Origin: Anaerocolumna sp. AGMB13025
GTDB lineage: Bacteria > Bacillota > Clostridia > Lachnospirales > Lachnospiraceae
Direction of reading: 5' to 3'
NCBI RefSeq assembly: GCF_029689925.1
Contig: NZ_CP121445.1
Location: 2,349,001-2,413,000 of the forward strand
Length of the DNA stretch: 64,000 nt
Both the position numbers and the translations under genes were made by a program. Shown one piece after another: positions 45,913 to 54,769 of the stretch (its first letter is position 1; each line of letters starts with the position of its first letter). The notes below the pieces were generated by a model, which saw only the letters and a program-made list of their open reading frames with translations, was not told the DNA's origin and did no database searches.

Positions 45913-46030
45913 GGTTGAAAGAAAATATAAGAAAGAAAGGATGCCACAATACCATTCTTTCAACCTGTGAAACTTGTTTCACATTTTATTTGTGGCAGTA
46001 TCGCAAGTCATTTTGCGATATGCATTGGGT
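45913..46030 (+). ncRNA. Structured leader element, single copy, before the sugar-binding lipoprotein
   Basis: It has the same plan as the 15.7-16.1 kb array: GGTTGAAAGAA pairs with TTCTTTCAACC; TGCCACAA inside the loop pairs perfectly with TTGTGGCA beyond it (eight bases); a GTGAAAC/GTTTCAC hairpin lies between; then TATCGCAA and TTGCGATA form the last stem. It ends with TGCATTGGGTATAAAACT before ATG 46039. The paired sequences differ from the array while keeping pairing, which supports an RNA. The name is unknown to me. Confidence 0.7.
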
Positions 46031-46038
46031 ATAAAACT

Positions 46039-47742
46039 ATGAAAAAAAGTTACAAAAAGGTAGCAGCTCTGGCACTTGTTTTTGTAATGGCTTTAACTTC
46101 TGCCGGCTGTGCAAAAAAGAATGAAACGACAGGAGGGAATGCCGTAACAGAGGAGACGGCCAGTACGAAAGCGGCAGATACCGACACCGCGGAAACAACA
46201 GGCACCTCAGAAACTGCCGATACGTCCGGGGATAGCGTTCCGGGCTGGCAGAAAAATGCGGCAGATAAAGTTGATTTGACCTGGTACATTAATTTTTCCT
46301 GGTTTACCACTCCCTGGGGTGAGAATTTAGTATCCAAGACAATTACAGAAGAAACCGGCTGTAATATTGAATTCGTAGTTCCGGCAGGAACCGAATCAGA
46401 AAAATTAAATTCTTTAATTGCTTCCGATTCACTCCCAGACCTGGTTACCTTAGGCTGGTATGAACCCCAGACAAACCAGATGATTGAAGATGGTATGGTA
46501 TATGCCTTGGATGATCTTGCAAATCAATATGATCCTTATTGGTTTAGTGTTGCGGATAAAAGCCGTGTAAGCTGGTTTACCAAGGAGGACGGACATATTT
46601 ACGGTTATCCGAACTCCTCATTTTCTCCGGCAGATTATGAAAAATATGATAACATTGCCTCTAATCAGACCTTTTTGGTTAGAAAAGATATCTATGAAGC
46701 AATCGGAAGCCCTGATATGACAACACCGGAAGGCTTTAAAGCCGCAGTAAAAGCTGCCGTGGATAAATATCCGCAAATTAACGGTCAGCCCATCATACCA
46801 ATCGGTGCCCATGAATTCACTGCTACCGGTAATGTTTCCTTTGATCAGTATTTATGCAACTTCTTAGCCGTACCCTATGAAAAGGACGGAAAATATTATG
46901 ACAGATTTACCGATCCGGAATTAGTAAGATGGTTAAAAACTTTCAGGGATTTAGGACAGGAAGGCTATCTGTCAGACGATATTTTTATTGATAAGCGGGC
47001 ACAAATGCAGGAAAAGGTAGCACAGGGACGTTACTTCTGTATGTTATTCCAAAGAACAGACTTAGCCGATCAGCAAAAGATTCTGTATGCTAATGATCCT
47101 AACAGTATCTATATGGCAGTTGATGGACCAAAGAACAGTAAAGGGGATGCTTATACCTTACCAGGAACCGGTATCAACGGCTGGACTGTGACTATGATTT
47201 CTAAAAACTGTGAACGCCCTGACCGTGCAATTCAGTTGTTTTCTTATCTGATGAGTGAACACGGACAGCTCATGACCTGGTTAGGTGTAGAAGGAACTAC
47301 CTGGGATTATGTAGACGGCGTAGCTACCATGAAACCAGATGTCAGAACAATGTTGACAGAAGACAGAAATCAATATAACAAACAATACGGTGCAGATTCT
47401 ACCTACTGGATGTTCCAGGATAATGCAATGGCACTAAAATGGGCAGTACCTCCTACAGAACCCCTTGGTCAGATGGAAACCTGGACATATCCCTATGTAA
47501 TGTCAACCTCCCAGTATGATGTATCCCTGCCGGCAGATTCAAATGAAATGGATATCCAGACCCAGGTAGATAATGAATGGGGTGTAGTACTTCCAAAACT
47601 TTTACTGGCTGGTTCAGAGACCGAATTTGACAGTATCTGGAGTGAATTCCTTAAACACCGTGCTGATTACGGCTACGACAAGGTTTTAGCTGCTAAGACG
47701 GAAATGATGGATGAAGCAAAGGTTAAATTAGGAATTAAATAA
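46039..47742 (+). CDS. Extracellular sugar-binding lipoprotein, 567 aa
   Basis: A lipoprotein signal (KVAALALVFVMALTSAGC) is followed by a Thr/Ala/Glu-rich linker and a large solute-binding domain of the LipO/family 1 type that captures oligosaccharides for the adjacent permeases. The extended length of about 570 residues is usual for partners of LplB/YtcP. ATG 46039 is preferred over a frame opening upstream at 45967, which would translate the leader RNA. No ribosome site other than GGGT is present. Confidence 0.9.
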   Translation: MKKSYKKVAALALVFVMALTSAGCAKKNETTGGNAVTEETASTKAADTDTAETTGTSETADTSGDSVPGWQKNAADKVDLTWYINFSWFTTPWGENLVSKTITEETGCNIEFVVPAGTESEKLNSLIASDSLPDLVTLGWYEPQTNQMIEDGMVYALDDLANQYDPYWFSVADKSRVSWFTKEDGHIYGYPNSSFSPADYEKYDNIASNQTFLVRKDIYEAIGSPDMTTPEGFKAAVKAAVDKYPQINGQPIIPIGAHEFTATGNVSFDQYLCNFLAVPYEKDGKYYDRFTDPELVRWLKTFRDLGQEGYLSDDIFIDKRAQMQEKVAQGRYFCMLFQRTDLADQQKILYANDPNSIYMAVDGPKNSKGDAYTLPGTGINGWTVTMISKNCERPDRAIQLFSYLMSEHGQLMTWLGVEGTTWDYVDGVATMKPDVRTMLTEDRNQYNKQYGADSTYWMFQDNAMALKWAVPPTEPLGQMETWTYPYVMSTSQYDVSLPADSNEMDIQTQVDNEWGVVLPKLLLAGSETEFDSIWSEFLKHRADYGYDKVLAAKTEMMDEAKVKLGIK

Positions 47743-47755
47743 TTAAAAGCAACTA

Positions 47756-47800
47756 GGGAAAAAACAGCCTGATAATTCTTTCATCAGGTTGTTTTTTCCC
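47756..47800. terminator. Terminator of the sugar importer operon
   Basis: GGGAAAAAACA-CCTGAT pairs with ATCAGG-TGTTTTTTCCC, a long stem with a T-rich 3' arm directly after the binding-protein gene. Confidence 0.9.
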
Positions 47801-47883
47801 ATGAAATTCTTTATAATAAAATAAATAGAAATAAATAGAAATAATTCGGCTTGTTTTATAATTCTTACTGCCCGGAGGCATAA

Positions 47884-49683
47884 ATGAAACAGATAAAAAG
47901 GATGTTTTCCTCCTTAAAATTAAGCCATAAATTTACATTTTTTATTATGTTAATCATCGTTTTTCCTATGGTCATCTTTTCACTTTTGTTCTTTGAAAAT
48001 ATAAAAGACTCTAAAATCAAAGAAAAAATGAAAAATGTGGAACTAAATTTCACGCAAAACTATAATCAGATCCAAAAAAATGTGGAAATGTGCCGGATGT
48101 CCACCCAGGTAATGATAAACAGCCAGAATTTTTGGAATTATGTTGTAAGGTTCTGTGAAAGGGAAGAATTTAAGACCCAGGAGCTATTGAATTTTTATCA
48201 GACTGAGATAAAGGCCCTGGAGAAAATAGTGAATACCAACCCCTATCTGTATCAGATCAGGGTTTATGCAGATTTTGATAAAATACCTGAAATGATGCCT
48301 ATTCTTTACCGGAAAGATAGAATGACGCGGCTTGAGTGGACGAAGAAGGGTGTACCCCAGTCCGGGACCTGGCAGTTTGATTATCCGGATGAGATCTTTC
48401 CTACCTATTCTACTTACGGAAGCGACCATTTGGTTTCTCTGGTGACTCAGAATACCTTAAGCAATGGTATGAAAGCTGTAATTGAAGTGTCCACCAAGAT
48501 GGAACTATTGTTTCCGCAAATCTATTCCCCTACAGAAGAGGAATGGACCTGTTTTGTGGATGGCAGCGGTAAGTATTACTTTGATCCGGATTATGACTGC
48601 AGATGGCTTGATGATATCTCTGAGGTTATACATAATATGCCTGAGAATTTAGAGGACATTTCCTATGATACCATGATTTTGGATGGGGAATCCGTGGTAG
48701 TCTGCTATAAAAATGTAAAAGAATTAAACGGATATCTGTTTCGTCTTGTATCCTTAAAGGAGGATTTAACCTCAGTAAATAATTTACGCAATATCTTTTG
48801 GGCATGTTTTTTTATCATTGTAATTGTGCTGATGTTTGTTTCAGATAAAATGGTAAAGATTATTTTAAAGCAGTTTTATGTTATAATGAATACGGTACGT
48901 AAGGTCCAAAAAGGAGATTTGGATGTACGGGTTCCGAGTTACCGGGATGATGAAATCGGAGAGTTAGGTCAGCAGATCAATAAAATGTTAATCAAAATTA
49001 ATCAATTGATGGATGATAATATCAAACGGGAGGTACTGGTAAAGAACACAGAAATCCGTGCTTTGCAGAATCAGATCAATGCACATTTCATTTATAATGT
49101 ACTGGAATCCATAAAGATGATGGCAGAGGTAGATGAAAAATTTGAGATCTCCGATGCGGTAACCGCTCTTGGCAAGCTTCTTCGCTACAGCATGAAGTGG
49201 GTATCAAAACATGTTACGGTGGGAGATGAGATTGATTACATAAAAAATTACCTGGCCTTGATTAATTTAAGGTTTGATTATGAAATCTATTTAAGCTTAA
49301 ATATTCCGGATTCCATCTACGAGCAGGAAATTCCGAAGATGTCCTTACAGCCTATTATTGAAAATGCAATCTATCATGGGATTGAAGAATTAGCGGAAGA
49401 TACCAGCATTTATATGAAAGGGATCATCTTTCATAACTACTGCACCATAGAAATTACAGATGCAGGCAGGGGTATGACGGAGGATGAAATCGTACAATTG
49501 CAAAAGAAGATAGAGGGAGAAATAGAAACAACCGGCAGTTCAGGGAATGGAATCGGCCTTAAAAATGTCCAGGACCGTATTAAGATAAATTTTGGTGAGG
49601 AGTACGGAATTAGTATTGCTTCGAAAAAGGGGTGTTACACCAAGGTAATAGTTAAAATACCCTATACCTCAGACAATGCCTAA
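47884..49683 (+). CDS. YesM-type sensor histidine kinase, 599 aa
   Basis: Two membrane helices (about residues 20-40 and 300-320) bracket an extracellular sensor domain. A HAMP region (VQKGDLDVRVPSYRDDEIGELGQQIN) precedes the His-kinase domain whose phosphorylated histidine is in NAHFIYNVLESIKMM at about residue 401. The ATPase has NAIYHGIEE, DAGRGM and GIGLKNVQDR. It partners the next gene and probably senses the sugar handled by the importer upstream. Confidence 0.9.
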   Translation: MKQIKRMFSSLKLSHKFTFFIMLIIVFPMVIFSLLFFENIKDSKIKEKMKNVELNFTQNYNQIQKNVEMCRMSTQVMINSQNFWNYVVRFCEREEFKTQELLNFYQTEIKALEKIVNTNPYLYQIRVYADFDKIPEMMPILYRKDRMTRLEWTKKGVPQSGTWQFDYPDEIFPTYSTYGSDHLVSLVTQNTLSNGMKAVIEVSTKMELLFPQIYSPTEEEWTCFVDGSGKYYFDPDYDCRWLDDISEVIHNMPENLEDISYDTMILDGESVVVCYKNVKELNGYLFRLVSLKEDLTSVNNLRNIFWACFFIIVIVLMFVSDKMVKIILKQFYVIMNTVRKVQKGDLDVRVPSYRDDEIGELGQQINKMLIKINQLMDDNIKREVLVKNTEIRALQNQINAHFIYNVLESIKMMAEVDEKFEISDAVTALGKLLRYSMKWVSKHVTVGDEIDYIKNYLALINLRFDYEIYLSLNIPDSIYEQEIPKMSLQPIIENAIYHGIEELAEDTSIYMKGIIFHNYCTIEITDAGRGMTEDEIVQLQKKIEGEIETTGSSGNGIGLKNVQDRIKINFGEEYGISIASKKGCYTKVIVKIPYTSDNA

Positions 49684-49765
49684 AATAAAAGGGTGGGATA
49701 TGTAACGAATGGCAGAAGAATATCTGTAACAAGGTACGTTATACTTTTTATTATGGGGAGGATTT

Positions 49766-51226
49766 ATGAAAAAATTATTAATCGTAGAGGATGAAAAAAT
49801 CATTCGACAGGGTATTAAGGCAATGGTTATGCGCTCCTTAGTACCTATTGAGGAAGTTATCTTATGTAAAAATGGAGAAGAAGCTTATGAAATTGTTAAG
49901 AATAATCAAATTGATGTAATGATAACCGATATCCGCATGCCCAAAAAAGATGGTATCACCTTAGTAAAAGAGATACAATCGCTTCCTTATGTACCTAAAG
50001 TCATAGTAATAAGCGGGTATGATGATTTTTCCTATGCAGTGGAGTTATTGCGGTATGGAGCAAAAGAGTATTTGCTAAAACCAATAGAACGGGATAAAAT
50101 AAGTATGATACTCCAAAAACTGGAGCAGGAAATTAATGCGGAAGAGATACAGCTTAATGAAAACTTAAAAATCGGGTGTCAGCAGTTTAAATACATGCTG
50201 CTGAATAACAGTATATCAGAAGAGGAAGTTTTATCAATCGAAAGTAAGTTTAAGGACTATTTTTTTGACTGTGACTATGTTATCTGCTGCACAAACTATA
50301 AGACTTTAGAAGACTTAAACCGGGAGAATGTTATCTTTTTGGACGATATAAACGGGCAAAGTGTATTTATCCTTAAGGCTTCGGATAAAGAAGAAGTTTT
50401 AAGCAATCTTTTAAAGGATCATTTTGTAGGGGTAAGCAGGGTACATAAGAACCTCAGAGAATTAAAGGAAGGGTATGCACAAGCCCTGTATGCAAGAAAA
50501 TATGCTTTTGCAACAGGGAGTTTTATTATAGAATATAACCGGGCAGATAGTCTGAAAGAAACGGTTTCTGAGGAAATGATTGAGCAGTTTGTTCAGATGG
50601 TAGGAACCGATAAATTAGAGGAAGCGAATAAGTTTTTAATCCGTATCCTCTATAAAACCAAACAGGGTCAGATCGAACCGGATCGTTTCATGTCAATTAT
50701 GAATGCTGTGGTAGAGCGAATATGTGCGAACTATAAGAATGTACTGGATTTTAACGCAGAGAACTTAAAAGACTTAAAGAATGTATTTGAGTATGATAAT
50801 GCCGGCAGCTACTTTGAGGCTATATCAGCCTGGATTGAAGCTATTAATGATAAATTATTGAATGAATTTGACGATTATAAAAATAAACAGAAAATGCAAA
50901 AGGCCATGAAGTACATTCAGGAAAATTTCGATAAGGATCTGAATATGGCAGTAGTATCCAATTACATATCCATGAATTATTCCTTGTTTTCCTATGTATT
51001 TAAGCAGTATACCGGAATGAATTTTGTGAACTTTTTAAAAACCATACGGATTAATGAAGCAAAACGGTTATTGGAAGAAACCGATAAAAAGATTATTGAA
51101 ATCAGCAGCCAGGTGGGATATGAGAATGAGAAACACTTTATGAAGCTCTTTAAAACTGTCTGCGGTGTATCCCCCTCGGAGTATCGGAAGAATGCCCAGG
51201 TTGGCAAATTGAATTTAATTCCTTGA
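49766..51226 (+). CDS. YesN-type AraC response regulator, 486 aa
   Basis: An N-terminal receiver domain (LLIVEDEKIIRQGI; phosphoacceptor Asp near 55 in DVMITDIRMPKKDG; LLKP at about 105) is joined through a long middle domain to two AraC helix-turn-helices at the C-terminus (VSNYISMNYSLFSYVFKQYTG, IIEISSQVGYENEKHFMKLFK). It should activate the importer and GH94 genes. GGGGAGG precedes the ATG. Confidence 0.92.
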   Translation: MKKLLIVEDEKIIRQGIKAMVMRSLVPIEEVILCKNGEEAYEIVKNNQIDVMITDIRMPKKDGITLVKEIQSLPYVPKVIVISGYDDFSYAVELLRYGAKEYLLKPIERDKISMILQKLEQEINAEEIQLNENLKIGCQQFKYMLLNNSISEEEVLSIESKFKDYFFDCDYVICCTNYKTLEDLNRENVIFLDDINGQSVFILKASDKEEVLSNLLKDHFVGVSRVHKNLRELKEGYAQALYARKYAFATGSFIIEYNRADSLKETVSEEMIEQFVQMVGTDKLEEANKFLIRILYKTKQGQIEPDRFMSIMNAVVERICANYKNVLDFNAENLKDLKNVFEYDNAGSYFEAISAWIEAINDKLLNEFDDYKNKQKMQKAMKYIQENFDKDLNMAVVSNYISMNYSLFSYVFKQYTGMNFVNFLKTIRINEAKRLLEETDKKIIEISSQVGYENEKHFMKLFKTVCGVSPSEYRKNAQVGKLNLIP

Positions 51227-51293
51227 GAAGATATCAAAAATTTCGATATAAACTAATAATACAATACGCAGACAGCGTAGATGGGAGACAGGT

Positions 51294-53996
51294 ATGGAAG
51301 GATATCAATTTTTAGATGAAAAAGGCAGGTTTCGGTTAATAAATCCGGAGCGAAACAGCTATCTCTATTTTCCGATTGCTAATGAAAGCGGTGTAATGGG
51401 CAGTGTCACACCAACTTTGGGCGGAGATAGCAAAATGGGTCAGAATACCTTTTTATTAGCTCCGGTAAGCAGTGAAGATTTACATAACAATAAATCTTCC
51501 AGGAACTTCTGGTGTAATATAAAAGGGAAAGGGATCTGGTCGGCCACGGGCAAGTCAGCGAAGCAGGAAGCAGCCCTTTTTAGCCAGGATAAGGAAGAAA
51601 CGGTGCTCACAGCCGGTATCCTGTGGCAGAAGGTTTCAAGGGTTTCAAAAGAATATGGGATAACCGCTGAGATTACTTCCTTCGTACCTTGTTCAAATGA
51701 CACCGTGGAACTTATGGAGGTAACACTAAAGAATTCCGGGGAAGATATCCTGGAATTCATACCTACCGCAGCAATCCCACTTTACGGAAGATCAGCAGAT
51801 AATGTAAGGGATCACAGACATGTGACTTCTCTGCTTCATAGAGTAGAGGTAATAAAAGAAGGCGTAGTGCTTAATCCGACCCTGACTTTTGATGAAAGAG
51901 GGCATAGAAAGAATACGATTGTCTACGGTGTATTTGGTACAGGTGAAGAAGGAGAGGTACCGGTGGGGTTTTATCCTCAGGTGGAAACGTTTATCGGGGA
52001 AGGCGGCAGCTTTGAGAATCCGGCAGCAATTTGGGATGAATCTATCCCATATGTGACAGAGGGAGCAAAGCTGGAAGGCTATGAAGCACTTGGAGGTCTC
52101 CGTTTTGCAGCAGTTACCTTAAAGCCCGGGGAAGAAAGAACTTATATTATTGTATTGGGTTACGGAGAATCAAAAGAAGCTTTGGATAAAATGGTTAAGC
52201 CTTATCTAAGTAAGGCAGCCCTTACGACAGCTCTTACTGAAACGATAGCTTATTGGGAAGAAAAGCTGAATATTACATATAAGACCGGAGACAAGAATTT
52301 TGATGCCTGGATGCAGTGGGTGAATTTTCAGCCTATGCTAAGGAGGATATATGGGTGCTCTTTTCTGCCACACCATGATTACGGTAAAGGCGGACGGGGC
52401 TGGAGGGATTTATGGCAGGACTGTCTTGCCCTGCTGATTATGAATCCGGATGGTGTAAGAGATATGTTATTTGATAACTTTGGAGGCGTCAGGGCAGATG
52501 GCAGTAATGCAACGATAATCGGCAGCAGACAGGGAGAATTTATCGCAGACCGGAATAACATTACCAGAGTATGGATGGACCATGGCGTATGGCCTTTTAT
52601 TACTACAAAGCTCTACATAATGCAGAGCGGGGATCTAAACCTATTACTTAAGGAAAATTATTATTTTAAAGATCCACAGGCATTTCGCGGAGAGGATAAG
52701 GATACTTTATGGAAACCAGAGGATGGAAGCCATCTAAAAACCAAGGACGGCAGGGAATATAAGGGAAGTGTCATAGAACACATGCTGATTCAGCATTTGA
52801 CCTCCTTTTATGATGTGGGAGAACATAATCATATCCGTATGAGAGGTGCGGACTGGAACGATGCCCTGGATATGGCAAAGGAACGGGGAGAAAGTGTTGC
52901 CTTTACTTTTCTTTATGGGGATAATTTAGAACAGATGGCAGAACTTATTCTCCAGTTAGACCGCCAGGGAATAAAAGAATTACCGTTGTTAAAGGAGATA
53001 GAAATTTTACTTAAGGATGATGATAATCTTTATGAGGACCCGAAAAAGAAACAGGAATTGCTGCAGACGTATTGCGGTGCCTGTAAACACACCATAAGTG
53101 GTGAGAAGGCAGTGATATCCTGCAAAGAGTTAGCAGCAGGCCTTATTAATAAAGCAGCCTGGATTAAGGAACACATCCGTAAGACAGAATGGATTACTGT
53201 AAAAGGCGGACATTCCTGGTTTAACAGTTATTATGATAACAACGGAAGACAGGTAGAAGGAGATAATGAACACGGGGTACGTATGATGTTAACCGGACAG
53301 GTCTTTGCAATCATGTCAGGTACCGCAACCGGGGATCAGGTCAGGGAAATAACTGCGGCAGCAGATGCTTATCTCTATGATGCCTCCATGGGCGGTTATA
53401 AGTTAAATACAGACTTTAAGGAATTAAAAACCGATCTTGGCAGAATGTTTGGGTTTGCTTATGGCAGTAAGGAAAACGGAGCGGTATTTTCCCATATGGC
53501 AGTCATGTATGCCAATGCCCTTTATCAAAGAAAATTTGTATCCGAAGGGTATAAGGTAATTCACAGTCTTTACAGCCACTTAAGTGATTTCACAAAGAGC
53601 AGGACCTACCCCGGAATTCCAGAGTATATTGGCGATAATAAAAGAGGCCTGTATCATTACCTGACCGGTTCTGCAAGCTGGCTGTTACTTACTGTTTTAA
53701 GTGAAATGTTTGGCATCAAGGGATATTTAGGTGACCTTGTGTTAGAACCAAAACTGATGCTTGAACAGTTTAATGAGGAGAAAGAGGCTTCGGCTGAATT
53801 TATTTTTGCAGGCAGAAAGCTTTTGGTGGTATACAGGAATATCTCCGGTAAAGAATACGGAGCTTACAAGGTTGGCAGCGTTTCAATCGGCGATACCTTA
53901 TACGATGTGGAGAAGGAAAACGGTACAATCCGTAGAGGCTTTTTAGAAAACCTGGAGGCTGCAAAGCAACATATAATTACAGTAGAGCTGGTTTAG
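51294..53996 (+). CDS. GH94 disaccharide phosphorylase, 900 aa
   Basis: The sequence has the GH94 plan: an N-terminal beta-sandwich, helical linker, and (alpha/alpha)6 barrel with FLPHHDYGKGGRGWRDLWQD and MRGADWNDALDMA, the latter holding the catalytic acid Asp at about residue 519. Members cleave cellobiose, laminaribiose, chitobiose or longer beta-glucans with phosphate, saving ATP; the exact sugar is not clear. At 900 residues it is longer than classical cellobiose phosphorylase (about 810). It is 67 bases after the response regulator and likely regulated by it. Confidence 0.85.
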   Translation: MEGYQFLDEKGRFRLINPERNSYLYFPIANESGVMGSVTPTLGGDSKMGQNTFLLAPVSSEDLHNNKSSRNFWCNIKGKGIWSATGKSAKQEAALFSQDKEETVLTAGILWQKVSRVSKEYGITAEITSFVPCSNDTVELMEVTLKNSGEDILEFIPTAAIPLYGRSADNVRDHRHVTSLLHRVEVIKEGVVLNPTLTFDERGHRKNTIVYGVFGTGEEGEVPVGFYPQVETFIGEGGSFENPAAIWDESIPYVTEGAKLEGYEALGGLRFAAVTLKPGEERTYIIVLGYGESKEALDKMVKPYLSKAALTTALTETIAYWEEKLNITYKTGDKNFDAWMQWVNFQPMLRRIYGCSFLPHHDYGKGGRGWRDLWQDCLALLIMNPDGVRDMLFDNFGGVRADGSNATIIGSRQGEFIADRNNITRVWMDHGVWPFITTKLYIMQSGDLNLLLKENYYFKDPQAFRGEDKDTLWKPEDGSHLKTKDGREYKGSVIEHMLIQHLTSFYDVGEHNHIRMRGADWNDALDMAKERGESVAFTFLYGDNLEQMAELILQLDRQGIKELPLLKEIEILLKDDDNLYEDPKKKQELLQTYCGACKHTISGEKAVISCKELAAGLINKAAWIKEHIRKTEWITVKGGHSWFNSYYDNNGRQVEGDNEHGVRMMLTGQVFAIMSGTATGDQVREITAAADAYLYDASMGGYKLNTDFKELKTDLGRMFGFAYGSKENGAVFSHMAVMYANALYQRKFVSEGYKVIHSLYSHLSDFTKSRTYPGIPEYIGDNKRGLYHYLTGSASWLLLTVLSEMFGIKGYLGDLVLEPKLMLEQFNEEKEASAEFIFAGRKLLVVYRNISGKEYGAYKVGSVSIGDTLYDVEKENGTIRRGFLENLEAAKQHIITVELV

Positions 53997-54027
53997 ATGA
54001 AAGAATAAACTTATTAATTCAAATTAC

Positions 54028-54072
54028 GCAGTTATTTTTGTCTTGGTATACTTGATAAAATCAGCAAGGAAG
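54028..54072 (+). repeat. Solitary 45-bp end of the foldback element
   Basis: The 45 bases starting CGCAGTTATTTTTGTC are identical to the reverse complement of 34428-34472, the right end of the foldback element. No other part of the element is present here. It lies just after the GH94 stop codon. Confidence 0.8.
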
Positions 54073-54138
54073 GCGTTTTTAGTTGAATCAGTAGATACGA
54101 AATATTGTATACAACATAAATGGGAAGGTTTGGGACTT

Positions 54139-54564
54139 ATGAAAAATGAATTTATTGATATTACCTCATATGATGAGGAAGGTTATAAACCATTGATTGA
54201 TTTTGGTGCCTGGAGGGTTGCTGAATTAAGATATTGCGAGGAACTGGAAATCCAGAATTTAAAATCCATGCAGAAACATAATGAAACAGATGAAGTTTTC
54301 GTACTCTTAAGCGGAAGCTGCACCTTATTTACCGGAGGTAAAGGTGATACTATTCATGAAATGGATGGTGTTGCCATGAAACCCATGGAATTATACAATG
54401 TAAAACGGGGAGTATGGCATACCCATACCTTAGATAAAGAAGGAACTGTTTTAATTGTTGAAAATCAGGATACTTCCGATAATAATTCTCCCACAGTCAT
54501 GCTAAATGAGGAACAGATTGAAAAGCTGAATCAGATTTTTGCGGTTAATGGTTTTAGAAAATGA
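54139..54564 (+). CDS. Cupin-domain protein, 141 aa
   Basis: A single conserved barrel with MQKHNETDEVFVLLSGSCTLFTG (metal-binding H and E) and VKRGVWHTHTL (second histidine pair) identifies a small cupin. The reaction is unknown; related proteins act on sugars or ureidoglycolate. ATG 54139 is chosen; the frame upstream runs through the 45-bp repeat remnant and is not plausible as coding. A strong terminator follows. Confidence 0.75.
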   Translation: MKNEFIDITSYDEEGYKPLIDFGAWRVAELRYCEELEIQNLKSMQKHNETDEVFVLLSGSCTLFTGGKGDTIHEMDGVAMKPMELYNVKRGVWHTHTLDKEGTVLIVENQDTSDNNSPTVMLNEEQIEKLNQIFAVNGFRK

Positions 54565-54576
54565 AATATTTTATAA

Positions 54577-54637
54577 ACTGCCTTTCAAAAATACAGAGGA
54601 AGCCTAAGGCTTATCTGATAAGGGAAAGGCAGTTTTT
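54577..54637. terminator. Terminator after the cupin gene
   Basis: ACTGCCTTTC and GAAAGGCAGT form a perfect ten-base stem with an inner AAGCCT/AGGCTT hairpin, followed by TTTTT. Confidence 0.9.
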
Positions 54638-54769
54638 AATTTATCTAGAGTTTAGACTGTTAAAATGAAAGAGGAAGAAATAATCACATTGTATTCTGAA
54701 CTACTTCGGGTTAAAATGTATAATAATGGTATGAGAATCTACTTATAATAGCGAAAGGATAGAAAATAT

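Noticed and set aside
45967..46038. Upstream start for the sugar-binding lipoprotein
   Set aside because: It would translate the leader RNA and place 24 residues before an ideal lipoprotein signal.
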